A stretch of DNA of 54,993 nt from Prochlorococcus sp. AG-363-O15 (GTDB lineage Bacteria > Cyanobacteriota > Cyanobacteriia > PCC-6307 > Cyanobiaceae): contig QCFZ01000007.1 in the NCBI GenBank assembly GCA_003278255.1, positions 1-54,993 on the forward strand, read 5' to 3'. The first letter of the stretch is position 1; each line of letters starts with the position of its first letter. Of this stretch, positions 46,915 through 54,993 are shown in pieces. The notes below the pieces were generated by a model. It saw only the letters and a list, made by a program, of their open reading frames with translations, searched no databases and was not told the DNA's origin. The position numbers were made by a program, and so were the translations under genes.

Positions 46915-47325
46915 ATGCAAGTACACGTATTACTCTATGACTCTGGAACTGATAATGAGGGTGTACATTCCCTTGAATTAAACGGTGTAACCGTTGTTCT
47001 CATGTTCGAGAATCGTGATGATGCAGAAAGATATTCAGGATTATTAGAGGCACAGGATTTCCCGAAACCAATGGTTGAAGCCTTGGATAGAGAAGAAATT
47101 GAAGTTTTTTGTACTAATGCCGGATATGAAGCTCGTTTTGTTCAAGCAGGTTTTGTACCTCAAACCAATAATGAACGAATATTATTAGTGCCGCCAGAAG
47201 ATAATCTCGACGTGTCTAAATGGAATGAGCAAGAGTTATCAATAAATAATAACCAGACTGATAAAGATGATTTACTGAATGAAGATTTAGAGGATATAAG
47301 AAAGGGGCTTGAGGGACTTTTATAA
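46915..47325 (+). CDS. DUF3110 family protein
   Basis: This 136-residue cyanobacterial protein matches DUF3110 (start MQVHVLLYDSG, then VVLMFENRDDAERYSGLLEA and FPKPMVEALDREEIEVFC). It is acidic, with an unstructured acidic end rich in Asp and Asn. Function is unknown. It sits in the dnaK-dnaJ-DUF3110-murQ run with its TAA directly abutting the ATG of murQ (47325/47326). The ATG at 46915 is preferred over a TTG at 46906. Confidence 0.82.
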   Translation: MQVHVLLYDSGTDNEGVHSLELNGVTVVLMFENRDDAERYSGLLEAQDFPKPMVEALDREEIEVFCTNAGYEARFVQAGFVPQTNNERILLVPPEDNLDVSKWNEQELSINNNQTDKDDLLNEDLEDIRKGLEGLL

Positions 47326-48279
47326 ATGCCATTTAATAGTAGCAACATTGACAATATAGAGCAATTATCTAACAGGGGACATCTCATGACTGAACAGCCT
47401 AATGATTATAGTACGAATTTAGACCAATTAAGTACCGAGTCATTAGTTAAACTATTCTCTGAAGAAGATTTAAAACCTCAAATAGCGGTAAAAAATGCTT
47501 CAAACAAAATTGTAGAGGCTATTGAGTTAATTTCTCATCAACTCAATAATGGAGGAAGACTTTTTTATATAGGAGCTGGGACATCTGGAAGATTGGGTGT
47601 TTTGGACGCTTCAGAATGTCCTCCTACATTTTGCACCCCTCCAGATCTAGTACAGGGCGTCATTGCGGGCGGCAGGAAAGCATTACAGATAAGTTCAGAA
47701 GAAATAGAAGATGACATCAATGCATCAGTAAATGATCTGCACCAGCGTCGATTTACTAATAAGGATTGTCTTATAGGAATAAGTGCAGGAGGAACTACAC
47801 CCTATGTTTTAAATGCACTGAAGTTTGCAAAGAATATAGGTGCTAAAGCTATCGCATTGGCATGTGTTCCTTCAAAAGATGCTCCTATGCCAAATGATAT
47901 TGACATTCGTCTACTTACAGGACCTGAAATATTAACTGGGTCAACAAGACTAAAAGCAGGAACAGCCACTAAAATGGCCTTAAACATAATTTCAACGGCT
48001 GTAATGGTTCGATTAGGTAAGGTATATAGAAATTATATGATAGATTTATCTGTAACTAATGATAAATTACAGGATAGAGCTCTTCGTATACTTAGCGAAG
48101 TAGCAGATATAAATAGACAAGAAGCCTTGAAATTATTAGATGATGCAGAAGGTTCGGTAAAACTCGCACTCCTTATGCGATTAGCCAGAATAGAAAAGAT
48201 CCAGGCGGTAAAATTATTAGAAAAAAATGCTGACAATTTACAACAAGCTATTTTCGAACAAAACTCAAGCATTAAATAG
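47326..48279 (+). CDS. murQ: N-acetylmuramic acid 6-phosphate etherase
   Basis: MurQ cleaves the lactyl ether of MurNAc-6-phosphate, allowing recycling of peptidoglycan amino sugars. The 317-residue protein has the SIS domain motif GAGTSGRLGVLDASECPPTF near residues 83-102, GISAGGTTPYVLNALKFA near 150-167, and LTGPEILTGSTRLKAGTATKM near 202-222. The length is normal. The ATG at 47326 is immediately after the DUF3110 stop. No MurNAc-6-P uptake gene is adjacent. Confidence 0.94.
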   Translation: MPFNSSNIDNIEQLSNRGHLMTEQPNDYSTNLDQLSTESLVKLFSEEDLKPQIAVKNASNKIVEAIELISHQLNNGGRLFYIGAGTSGRLGVLDASECPPTFCTPPDLVQGVIAGGRKALQISSEEIEDDINASVNDLHQRRFTNKDCLIGISAGGTTPYVLNALKFAKNIGAKAIALACVPSKDAPMPNDIDIRLLTGPEILTGSTRLKAGTATKMALNIISTAVMVRLGKVYRNYMIDLSVTNDKLQDRALRILSEVADINRQEALKLLDDAEGSVKLALLMRLARIEKIQAVKLLEKNADNLQQAIFEQNSSIK

Positions 48280-48378
48280 TGTCTTTCTTTTATTTTAAAG
48301 TGTCTTTATAGAATAAACTACAATATAATTGCTATATTCAATTTTTAGTTATATAATAATCTTTATTTGGTATCTATT

Positions 48379-48816
48379 ATGAGCAAGGTCATTATGGAAA
48401 CTGATGCAGGCAAAATTGAAATTGAATTATTTGAAGCTGATGCACCAAAAACTGTAGCTAATTTCACCCAACTTGTGTCAGAAGGCTTTTACGATGGACT
48501 CTCTTTTCACAGAGTTATCCCTGGTTTTATGGCACAAGGTGGGTGCCCAAATACAAGGCAAGGTTCAAATGGTGTTCCTGGAACCGGAGGTCCTGGTTAC
48601 ACAATCGATTGTGAAATAAATTCCAAGAAGCATCTGGCTGGTTCTCTCTCTATGGCGCACGCAGGAAAAAATACTGGAGGGAGTCAATTCTTTTTAGTTC
48701 ATGATGCTCAGCCTCATTTAGATGGTGTTCATACTGTTTTTGGTCACACAAATAACATGGATATTGTTTTAGCATTAAAGAATGGATCAAAAATCATTAA
48801 GGCCACTGTTAAATAG
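48379..48816 (+). CDS. Peptidyl-prolyl cis-trans isomerase, cyclophilin type
   Basis: A 145-residue bacterial cyclophilin accelerating proline isomerisation. The core motifs [15 protein letters not shown] and [22 protein letters not shown] are present. There is no signal peptide, so it is cytosolic. The ATG at 48379 is preferred to a TTG at 48367. It is separated from murQ by 99 nt and converges on ribBA. Confidence 0.93.
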   Translation: MSKVIMETDAGKIEIELFEADAPKTVANFTQLVSEGFYDGLSFHRVIPGFMAQGGCPNTRQGSNGVPGTGGPGYTIDCEINSKKHLAGSLSMAHAGKNTGGSQFFLVHDAQPHLDGVHTVFGHTNNMDIVLALKNGSKIIKATVK

Positions 48817-48838
48817 ATCTAGGTTTAATATCTAATTA

Positions 48839-50548
48839 CTAATTCCAACATATGAGTGTTGTTTCGTTCTTAATCATTATTTTATTGCCAATAAAAACTT
48901 CGTCTATCTGCTCACTGGATTTAATATCAAGATTAGTTGGAATTAGATTAAGTGATGGATGCATCGCATGAGTTATATTGTCTGACGAAAATATTCCGAG
49001 TTTTTTTGTTGAAGACAAATCGCGTAGACTATTCAGTATCTTGCTAATAAGCCTAAGATCATAATTGTAGTCCTTGTCTAAATCATTCTCTGTAATTGGT
49101 AAAACTCTAAAAATTATATCTGGAAATTCTAGTATTGCCAGGAGTCTGGATGAATGTTCATCTGTAAAATCAATATATTGTTCGGAAATTTCATGAATAA
49201 TTGTTTTAAATTCAGTTAAGTTAATAGCCTTAGTATCACCCTCCCAGAATATAAGAACTATATTTTCTGTATTTTTTCTAGTATCATTGTTTATCTCATC
49301 CATCATATGGCCTAATTTATTTCTCTTTACTTCGAGGTAATTTGCATTGTATGTGCTAGGACAAATTACCAGTGGAACACGACTCTCAACTTTAAGTCCA
49401 TACCCTCCTAGACCAGCTATTTTACGAGGGTTATTAGTTAGTAAACTAAGTCTATGTATGCCTAGATCAGTTAGTATTTGTGCTCCTACACCATAGTTTC
49501 GTAAATCAGCTGGGAATCCAAGTTTCTCATTTGCCTCGACCGTATCTAAACCTCCATCTTGAAGACTATATGCTTTTAATTTGTTAATCAATCCGATACC
49601 TCTTCCTTCTTGACGTAGATAAACAACTACTCCCTGTCCATGAAGCTCAATTCTGGATAGTGCCGCCTCAAGTTGAGCTCTACAATCACATCTTAGTGAT
49701 CCAAATGCATCTCCTGTTAAGCATTCAGAATGCATTCTGACTAGAACAGGCTCCTGTAATTGTCCTGGATCACCTTTTACTAAAGCAATATGTTCAGTAC
49801 CATCTAATTCGTTTTGATAACCGATTGCTTGGAATCCTCCAAAAAGGCTAGGCAGATTTGCAGAGGCCTTTCTGGTTACAAATCTTTCATTCTCTAATCT
49901 ATATCTAATTAAGTCAGCTATTGATATTAACTTTAGGCCCCATTTATCTGAATATCTTTTTAATTCGGGGAGTCTAGCCATTGAACCATCTGTATTTTGA
50001 ATTTCGCAAATCACACCAGCAGGTGATAAGCCAGCAAGATTTGATAAATCCACTGCTGCTTCGGTATGTCCAGCTCGTTTTAAGACTCCACCATTTCTTG
50101 CTCTCAATGGAAAAATATGACCTGGTCTTCTTAAATCTTTCGGAGAGGTTTTTGGGTTGATAGCTACCTGGATTGTTCTGGCTCTGTCTTCAGCCGAAAT
50201 GCCTGTTGTAACTCCCTGTTCTGGTCCCGCATCAACACTAACTGTAAAGGCAGTTTCATTAGCATCAGTATTTTGATCTACCATTAATGGAAGATCAAGT
50301 TGATCTAAACGGTTACCTTCCATAGCTAGGCATATAAGACCCCTTGCCTTAGTAGCCATGAAATTTATTTGCTCAGGGGTAGCGAACTGAGCTGAACAAA
50401 TAAGATCTCCCTCATTTTCTCGTCTCTCATCATCCACCACAACTACACACTCACCATTGCGGATAGCTGCAAGGGCGTCTGAAATATCATCAAATTGAAT
50501 ATCCACGGTTAAGTTTGGTTCAGCTGTTTTTATAGATGAATTGATCAT
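48839..50548 (-). CDS. ribBA: Bifunctional DHBP synthase / GTP cyclohydrolase II (RibBA)
   Basis: RibBA catalyses the two entry steps of riboflavin synthesis. The N-terminal half has [11 protein letters not shown] (near 38-48) of 3,4-dihydroxy-2-butanone-4-phosphate synthase. The second half has the GTP cyclohydrolase II zinc site [14 protein letters not shown] (near 276-289) and RQEGRGIGL near residue 315. About 150 residues follow beyond GCH II, a C-terminal extension with no motif I recognise. The ATG at 50548 has GAGGAA 4-5 nt upstream and is preferred to 50575, giving 569 residues. Confidence 0.95.
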   Translation of the reverse strand: MINSSIKTAEPNLTVDIQFDDISDALAAIRNGECVVVVDDERRENEGDLICSAQFATPEQINFMATKARGLICLAMEGNRLDQLDLPLMVDQNTDANETAFTVSVDAGPEQGVTTGISAEDRARTIQVAINPKTSPKDLRRPGHIFPLRARNGGVLKRAGHTEAAVDLSNLAGLSPAGVICEIQNTDGSMARLPELKRYSDKWGLKLISIADLIRYRLENERFVTRKASANLPSLFGGFQAIGYQNELDGTEHIALVKGDPGQLQEPVLVRMHSECLTGDAFGSLRCDCRAQLEAALSRIELHGQGVVVYLRQEGRGIGLINKLKAYSLQDGGLDTVEANEKLGFPADLRNYGVGAQILTDLGIHRLSLLTNNPRKIAGLGGYGLKVESRVPLVICPSTYNANYLEVKRNKLGHMMDEINNDTRKNTENIVLIFWEGDTKAINLTEFKTIIHEISEQYIDFTDEHSSRLLAILEFPDIIFRVLPITENDLDKDYNYDLRLISKILNSLRDLSSTKKLGIFSSDNITHAMHPSLNLIPTNLDIKSSEQIDEVFIGNKIMIKNETTLICWN

Positions 50549-50601
50549 AATTTCCTCAGTGAATAACCACCCCATTACGATCGTGATGCAACAGGCGCTT
50601 T

Positions 50602-51708
50602 ATGGCTAGTAGAACAACTCCTTTGAACAAGTCTAAAGATCCTTTAAAGGGATTTCGCGTTGCTGTCATAGGTGCCTCTGGATACGGAGGACTTCAGGCA
50701 ATCAGATTGCTTAAGGACCATCCAGATTTTCAGGTTACTTATTTAGGCGGGCTTAGGAGTGCTGGAAAGAGATGGACTGACATATGTTCGTTTATACCCT
50801 TAAAAAATGACCTAGTTATACAATCCCCCGATCCTGACGAGATAGCTCTTTATGCAGATTTTGCAATTTTAAGTTTACCAAATGGAATAGCATCTAAATT
50901 GGCACCAGAATTATTGACTAGAAATATTCGCGTAGTTGATCTTTCTGCTGATTACAGGTATAGATCACTAAGTCAATGGAAAAGTGTATATTTCCAAGTT
51001 CCAGATGGAATTGAAAGGGAAGATAATGAACTTTGTAATGAGGCTGTTTATGGTTTAGCTGAATGGAGGATAAATGAAATAGCCAATTCAAGACTTGTTG
51101 CTGCTCCAGGATGTTTTCCAACAGCAAGTTTGTTGGCTCTTCTTCCATTCTTAAAGCAAGGGCTTATTGATAATGAGGGTATTATCATTGATGCAAAGTC
51201 AGGTACATCAGGAGGAGGTAGAAAACCTAAGGAACATTTACTCTTAGCAGAATGTTCTGAATCAATAGCACCATATGGAGTTATTGGTCATAGACATACA
51301 TCAGAAATAGAACAAATTGCATCCGAAATCGCTTCACATTCAATTCAACTTCAATTCACCCCACATCTGGTACCTATGGTAAGAGGAATACTGGCTACAG
51401 TTTACTGCCGCCTCCGTGATCCTGGACTAACGGCTGAAGATTGTACAACTGTATTAAAAGCTGTATATAGAGATTTCCCAACTATAGAAGTACTTCCTGT
51501 TGGAACATATCCCCAAACTAAGTGGGTTAAACATACAAATAAAGCGATTATCTCACTCCAAGTAGATAATAGAAACCGTAGGCTAATAATAATGAGTGCA
51601 ATAGATAACTTAATTAAGGGACAGGCTGGACAAGCTGTTCAATGCTTAAATATAATGTCAGGATTAAGACCACAGCTTGGTCTCCCCATAACACCATTTT
51701 ATCCGTAG
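50602..51708 (+). CDS. argC: N-acetyl-gamma-glutamyl-phosphate reductase
   Basis: ArgC reduces N-acetylglutamyl-phosphate in arginine synthesis. The 368-residue protein has the NADP-binding GASGYGGLQ near residues 24-32 and the catalytic Cys in APGCFPT near 169-175. The start is the ATG at 50602, divergent from ribBA by 53 nt. The stop is 2 nt from the purN stop (convergent). Confidence 0.95.
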   Translation: MASRTTPLNKSKDPLKGFRVAVIGASGYGGLQAIRLLKDHPDFQVTYLGGLRSAGKRWTDICSFIPLKNDLVIQSPDPDEIALYADFAILSLPNGIASKLAPELLTRNIRVVDLSADYRYRSLSQWKSVYFQVPDGIEREDNELCNEAVYGLAEWRINEIANSRLVAAPGCFPTASLLALLPFLKQGLIDNEGIIIDAKSGTSGGGRKPKEHLLLAECSESIAPYGVIGHRHTSEIEQIASEIASHSIQLQFTPHLVPMVRGILATVYCRLRDPGLTAEDCTTVLKAVYRDFPTIEVLPVGTYPQTKWVKHTNKAIISLQVDNRNRRLIIMSAIDNLIKGQAGQAVQCLNIMSGLRPQLGLPITPFYP

Positions 51709-51710
51709 TA

Positions 51711-52391
51711 TTATTGAGTCCTCCATGATTTAGCAGCCATAGAAACACCCATTGGTAGTATTATATGTTCCTTATGCTGAATCCTTGATGTTAATATAGC
51801 AAGGTTATCTTCTTCATAAACTGGTACAGCTGCTTGAATAAGTATTGGACCAGAATCGACCTTTTCGCAAACCATATGAACTGTACAACCAGTAATTTTA
51901 ACCTTCGCGTCTAGGGCTTGATTGATAGCATTTATACCAGGGAAACATGGTAGTAACGAAGGATGTATATTTAGAATTCTATTAGGAAAAGCCTTTATTA
52001 ACTTGTTAGTGACAATTCTCATCCAACCAGCCATTATAATAGCTTCTACATTAGATTCTTTGAAAACATTTAAAATATCATCATCCATACTCTCTCTGGA
52101 TTGATATTTTCTATGATCAAATGTCTTGCAGGGAATATTTAACTTTTCTGCTTTATACTTAGCTCCACAACGTGGATTGTTAACTACAAGCAAGGATATG
52201 TTTGCGTTCAGCTCTCCAGTAGAGCAGGATTTTGCCAATGCTTGAAAATTAGATCCGTTACCAGAAGCCATTAATCCTAATCTCAAGGAGGGGGTAAAGA
52301 AATTCTTTATGGTTTTGTCAGGAGAAATAATATAAGGACTATTTTCACTATCAGGTTGATATGATTTATTTGTTGTCTTTGAAATGGACAT
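51711..52391 (-). CDS. purN: Phosphoribosylglycinamide formyltransferase
   Basis: PurN transfers a formyl group from 10-formyltetrahydrofolate to GAR in purine synthesis. The core starts GLMASGNGSNFQALA (near residues 39-53) and the folate-site block has LNIHPSLLPCFPG (near 139-151, with His and Ser of HPSLLP). The 226-residue protein has about 36 extra N-terminal residues before the core, rich in Ser, Thr and Asn. The ATG at 52391 is the only reasonable start in this frame. It converges on argC and diverges from ycf35. Confidence 0.93.
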   Translation of the reverse strand: MSISKTTNKSYQPDSENSPYIISPDKTIKNFFTPSLRLGLMASGNGSNFQALAKSCSTGELNANISLLVVNNPRCGAKYKAEKLNIPCKTFDHRKYQSRESMDDDILNVFKESNVEAIIMAGWMRIVTNKLIKAFPNRILNIHPSLLPCFPGINAINQALDAKVKITGCTVHMVCEKVDSGPILIQAAVPVYEEDNLAILTSRIQHKEHIILPMGVSMAAKSWRTQ

Positions 52392-52398
52392 TGGAACC

Positions 52399-52743
52399 TT
52401 GTCGCATTTGACTGTTATTCCAACTTTATTGAATGACTTGCAAGTCCTCGAAAGGGCACTTATTTCTCAAGGTTTCACTGTTAGGAGACCAGATCATATT
52501 GTCGATTTTGATGGAAAGCCTAATTTTGTTGATATTTCGGCAGAGGCAAATGATGGCAAATTGCTTGCTTGGGTAAGAGGGACAGATGGTAATCTTGAAC
52601 TTGTGATTGATTTATTTAAATTTAGTTCAAAGAAATCATCCAATAACTCATTAGATAAGATTTTAAAGTCATATGCGGCTATTAAGGCCTTGGAGGCTGC
52701 AAAAGATATTACTTCAGTTTCATTAGTTAAAGTGATCTCATAA
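52399..52743 (+). CDS. ycf35: Ycf35 / DUF1257 family protein
   Basis: The 114-residue protein belongs to the plastid/cyanobacterial Ycf35 family, function unknown. Homologues start MSH, and here that begins with the TTG at 52399 (reading M-S-H-L-T). An ATG at 52384 would overlap the purN start codon. The core includes GFTVRRPDHIVDFDGKP and LLAWVRGTDGNLELVIDLF. The purN start is only 7 nt away, so the two genes share a minimal divergent start region. The M61 peptidase gene starts 3 nt after its stop. Confidence 0.9.
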   Translation: MSHLTVIPTLLNDLQVLERALISQGFTVRRPDHIVDFDGKPNFVDISAEANDGKLLAWVRGTDGNLELVIDLFKFSSKKSSNNSLDKILKSYAAIKALEAAKDITSVSLVKVIS

Positions 52744-52746
52744 GAT

Positions 52747-54450
52747 ATGATTAGTAACTCGAAGGTAACAGTTCAATTAGATTTAACTAGCCATAACAAT
52801 CAAATAATTGACGTAACGATTATTTGGAAACCTACAAATACACATCAAGTACTATCATTACCTCAATGGACACCAGGTTCATACACCATAAGGGATTACT
52901 CACAATATTTATTTTCTATGCGAATAGATCAGAAAGGACTAACTGTGCCTATTAACAACATCAGTACAAATTCTTGGGAGTGCAACTTGAAGACTGGAGA
53001 AAGTACAACCTTGAGATATAGTGTTGAGGCACGATCACTTAATGTAAGGAATTGTTATATAGATAATTCCTTCTCTTCTCTATGCTTACCAGCTCTTATT
53101 GTTGAAATTAGTGACTTTAGAAATTCACAATATAACTTAATTATAAAAGCACCAGAACAATGGAAAACATTTGTACCCCTTAGGCATGATAAATCTTTTG
53201 TTGCAAGGAATTATGATGAACTTCTAGATACTCCTGTACATTCCGGAAATATTGATTCAACAGAAATACTAGTCCGAAATAAAAAACATATTCTTGTTGT
53301 AATAGGTCAGCCACCAAAGCCACTCCCTTTAAATTTCATTGATGATATTAATACAATCTTTGACGCTACATGTGAATTGATGGGAGGCGATCCACCATTT
53401 AAATATTCCTATCATTTAATACTACAAATATTTGATAGAGGTTATGGAGGTTTAGAACATGATAATTCATCTGTTCTCCAATTTAACTGGAGATTACTTA
53501 TTAAACCTGAGGGATATCGCAAATTGCTTCAACTAATAGCTCATGAATACTTACACCAATGGAATGTTAGACGTCTTAGGCCTATTGAGCACTTAAAATA
53601 TGAATATGGGAGGCCTCAAATTACTGAGAGCCTTTGGTTGGCTGAAGGTGTTACAAGTTACTTTGATATCTGTATACCATATTTGGCAAAGCTTCAAACG
53701 CTTGATGAATTATTAGTAGATCTATCTGAAGACATAAGTTATATTATGAGAACGCCAGGAAGAAAAATCCAATCTTTGGCAGTAAGCTCTAAGGAGGCTT
53801 GGGTTAAACTATATAAATCTACTCCAAATAGTAGGAACACCCAAGTTAGTTACTATAAGCTTGGATCTATAACGGCATTCTGTCTAGATGTTAGACTACG
53901 TCAGTTAAATACATCCTTGGCGCAACTACTAAGAACTTTATGGTTAAAGTATGGTATAACAAATCTTGGATATAATAGACAACTGATTAAAGAAACTATT
54001 TCAGAATATAGTGAATCATTAACTCACGAACTAGATGACTGGCTTGATATCCCAGATTCCTTGCCTATTAAAAGTATAATTGAGGAATTAGGCCTATGCT
54101 TAGTAGAAATTTCGTCAAAAACTCCTGACCATGGCATGACCTTTCGCCAACAATTTGATAAGGTGTATATATTAAGTACTGAATTTAATTCTCCTGCTAG
54201 TAAAGCTGGACTAATTACTGGTGACGAATTAATTGCGGTATCAAATTACCGTATTAGTTCCACTGAGGATATAAAGAACCTATTAGAAATTAAAAAGACA
54301 CTCTCAGTAACTTACAACCGTAATGGCATTGTACAGTCCACGACAATTTACGTGGAATCATACGCAATTGATAAATGGACATTGGAAGTTGATAAATTAA
54401 GTCCATTACCAAAAACAGAATTACGCAACTTATGGTTACAAATTCTGTAG
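52747..54450 (+). CDS. M61-family metallopeptidase with C-terminal PDZ domain
   Basis: This 567-residue protein is a glycyl-aminopeptidase-like M61 peptidase. The zinc motif HEYLHQWNVRRLRP (HExxH) lies near residues 263-276, and the third zinc ligand Glu is in WLAEGVTSYF near 297-306. An N-terminal beta domain (residues 1-150) and a C-terminal PDZ-type segment (about 470-540, with PASKAGLITGDELIAV) complete it. No signal peptide is seen, so cytosolic location is likely. It starts 3 nt after ycf35. Its substrates are unknown. Confidence 0.9.
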   Translation: MISNSKVTVQLDLTSHNNQIIDVTIIWKPTNTHQVLSLPQWTPGSYTIRDYSQYLFSMRIDQKGLTVPINNISTNSWECNLKTGESTTLRYSVEARSLNVRNCYIDNSFSSLCLPALIVEISDFRNSQYNLIIKAPEQWKTFVPLRHDKSFVARNYDELLDTPVHSGNIDSTEILVRNKKHILVVIGQPPKPLPLNFIDDINTIFDATCELMGGDPPFKYSYHLILQIFDRGYGGLEHDNSSVLQFNWRLLIKPEGYRKLLQLIAHEYLHQWNVRRLRPIEHLKYEYGRPQITESLWLAEGVTSYFDICIPYLAKLQTLDELLVDLSEDISYIMRTPGRKIQSLAVSSKEAWVKLYKSTPNSRNTQVSYYKLGSITAFCLDVRLRQLNTSLAQLLRTLWLKYGITNLGYNRQLIKETISEYSESLTHELDDWLDIPDSLPIKSIIEELGLCLVEISSKTPDHGMTFRQQFDKVYILSTEFNSPASKAGLITGDELIAVSNYRISSTEDIKNLLEIKKTLSVTYNRNGIVQSTTIYVESYAIDKWTLEVDKLSPLPKTELRNLWLQIL

Positions 54451-54653
54451 AGGTCAAACATCTAAACGGATTCCTTGGAAATGATGGTTTATCAAGACAT
54501 CTCATTAACTATATGGAATCATTGGATTTCGCTAACTGTGGCGATTTTTCTAAAACAAAAAACGTTTAGTCATGACATTTCATTTCTTTTTTCATATTAT
54601 GTCCTAACTTACGTGAGTGGATGTTTCCAACATAGCGTTGATTTAGAACAAAG

Positions 54654-54993
54654 ATGAACTTTCCTGATTTCAGCGCTACAGACAAACAGGCGCAATGGCA
54701 ACGTTTCTGTGACCTTCTCTGGTATCAGGAAGATCTAGGTATTTGGTTAGATATAAGTAGAATGAATATCAACTCAAAGGACTTTGATTCAGTAAAAACT
54801 AAATTCGATAAAGCTTTTGAAGCCATTAATTTATTGGAAGCTGGTGAAATAGCCAACAGAGATGAAGATAGGCAAGTTGGCCATTATTGGCTTAGAAACC
54901 CCCAATTGGCTCCAGAGAAAAGCATTTCAACAAATATTGAATTAGAAATTGAAAAAATTAAGGAATTTGGAAGGGATATACTTACTGGAAAGA
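54654..54993 (+). CDS. pgi: Glucose-6-phosphate isomerase (partial, C-terminus outside window)
   Basis: Pgi interconverts glucose-6-phosphate and fructose-6-phosphate. The first 113 codons from the ATG at 54654 run off the window edge. The cyanobacterial Pgi N-terminus is recognisable from WLDISRM and the FDKAFEAINLLEAGEIANRDE block followed by RQVGHYWLRN (residues about 73-83). The full protein is expected to be about 530 residues, so most is missing. The 203-nt gap upstream, after the M61 peptidase gene, shows no convincing gene. Confidence 0.88.
   Translation, partial: MNFPDFSATDKQAQWQRFCDLLWYQEDLGIWLDISRMNINSKDFDSVKTKFDKAFEAINLLEAGEIANRDEDRQVGHYWLRNPQLAPEKSISTNIELEIEKIKEFGRDILTGK

Noticed and set aside
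54475-54657. 60-codon plus-strand open frame between the M61 peptidase gene and pgi
   Set aside because: It overlaps the start of pgi, has no recognisable domain or ribosome binding site, and the composition (many Phe, Tyr, Ser) looks like translated AT-rich noncoding DNA.
1-54993. CRISPR arrays, transposons, prophage or toxin-antitoxin pairs
   Set aside because: I saw no regularly spaced repeats, no transposase or integrase motifs, and no phage structural genes on reading through the sequence.

Overview
The window reads as cyanobacterial chromosome, most likely from a low-light-adapted marine Prochlorococcus (inference). The base composition is strongly AT-rich by eye, genes are short and tightly packed with many 2-20 nt gaps and ATGA overlaps. 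It contains oxygenic-photosynthesis genes (chlH, petN, psaK, thf1/psb29), plastid-type families (Ycf35, Ycf49) and many small proteins of the kind known only from marine picocyanobacteria. TTG and GTG starts are frequent. I see no transposase, integrase, CRISPR array, rRNA or prophage module.

Layout. 1-7.6 kb: the N-terminal two-thirds of magnesium chelatase ChlH (minus), then dapB, a membrane protein, a UbiH-like monooxygenase, DUF2949, apt, and the DUF3038/DUF4335 pair. 7.8-14.9 kb: an accessory-looking stretch of small, mostly unrecognised proteins (a DCC-family thiol protein, a methyltransferase, small membrane and secreted proteins, a 335-residue protein with a CxxC pair, a MIF-like tautomerase, DUF2103). 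At about 14.8 kb there is a short coding-like frame with no normal start, whose 3' end is a perfect inverted repeat. 15.1-19.1 kb: a protein quality-control and photosynthesis block: clpS, petN, a small membrane ORF, thf1/psb29, clpP, ftsH. 19.2-29.5 kb: MacB-type permease, pyk, a MazG-like protein, yggT, scpB, ilvA, dxs, a FAD oxidoreductase, psaK and the DUF2499/DUF3593 pair.

29.6-36.1 kb: csaB faces a five-gene minus-strand operon, ggpS-ggtB-ggtC-ggtD-ggtA, which would make and take up the compatible solute glucosylglycerol. 36.2-40.8 kb: rpmB, htpG, an 8-Cys ferredoxin, hisZ and an inositol-monophosphatase-family gene, all minus. A tRNA-Ser(GGA) follows, then the phosphate transporter genes pstC-pstA-pstB without pstS. 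44.0-48.8 kb: dnaK-dnaJ overlapping, DUF3110, murQ and a cyclophilin. 48.8-55.0 kb: ribBA with a C-terminal extension, argC, purN, ycf35, an M61 metallopeptidase with a PDZ domain, and the start of pgi.

No clearly new defence or mobile system is visible. The observations most worth checking are the start-less coding frame with its palindromic 3' end (14.7-14.9 kb), the cluster of unannotated small membrane and acidic proteins (13.9-15.7 kb), the thf1-clpP-ftsH neighbourhood, and the glucosylglycerol operon that lacks its phosphatase gene.
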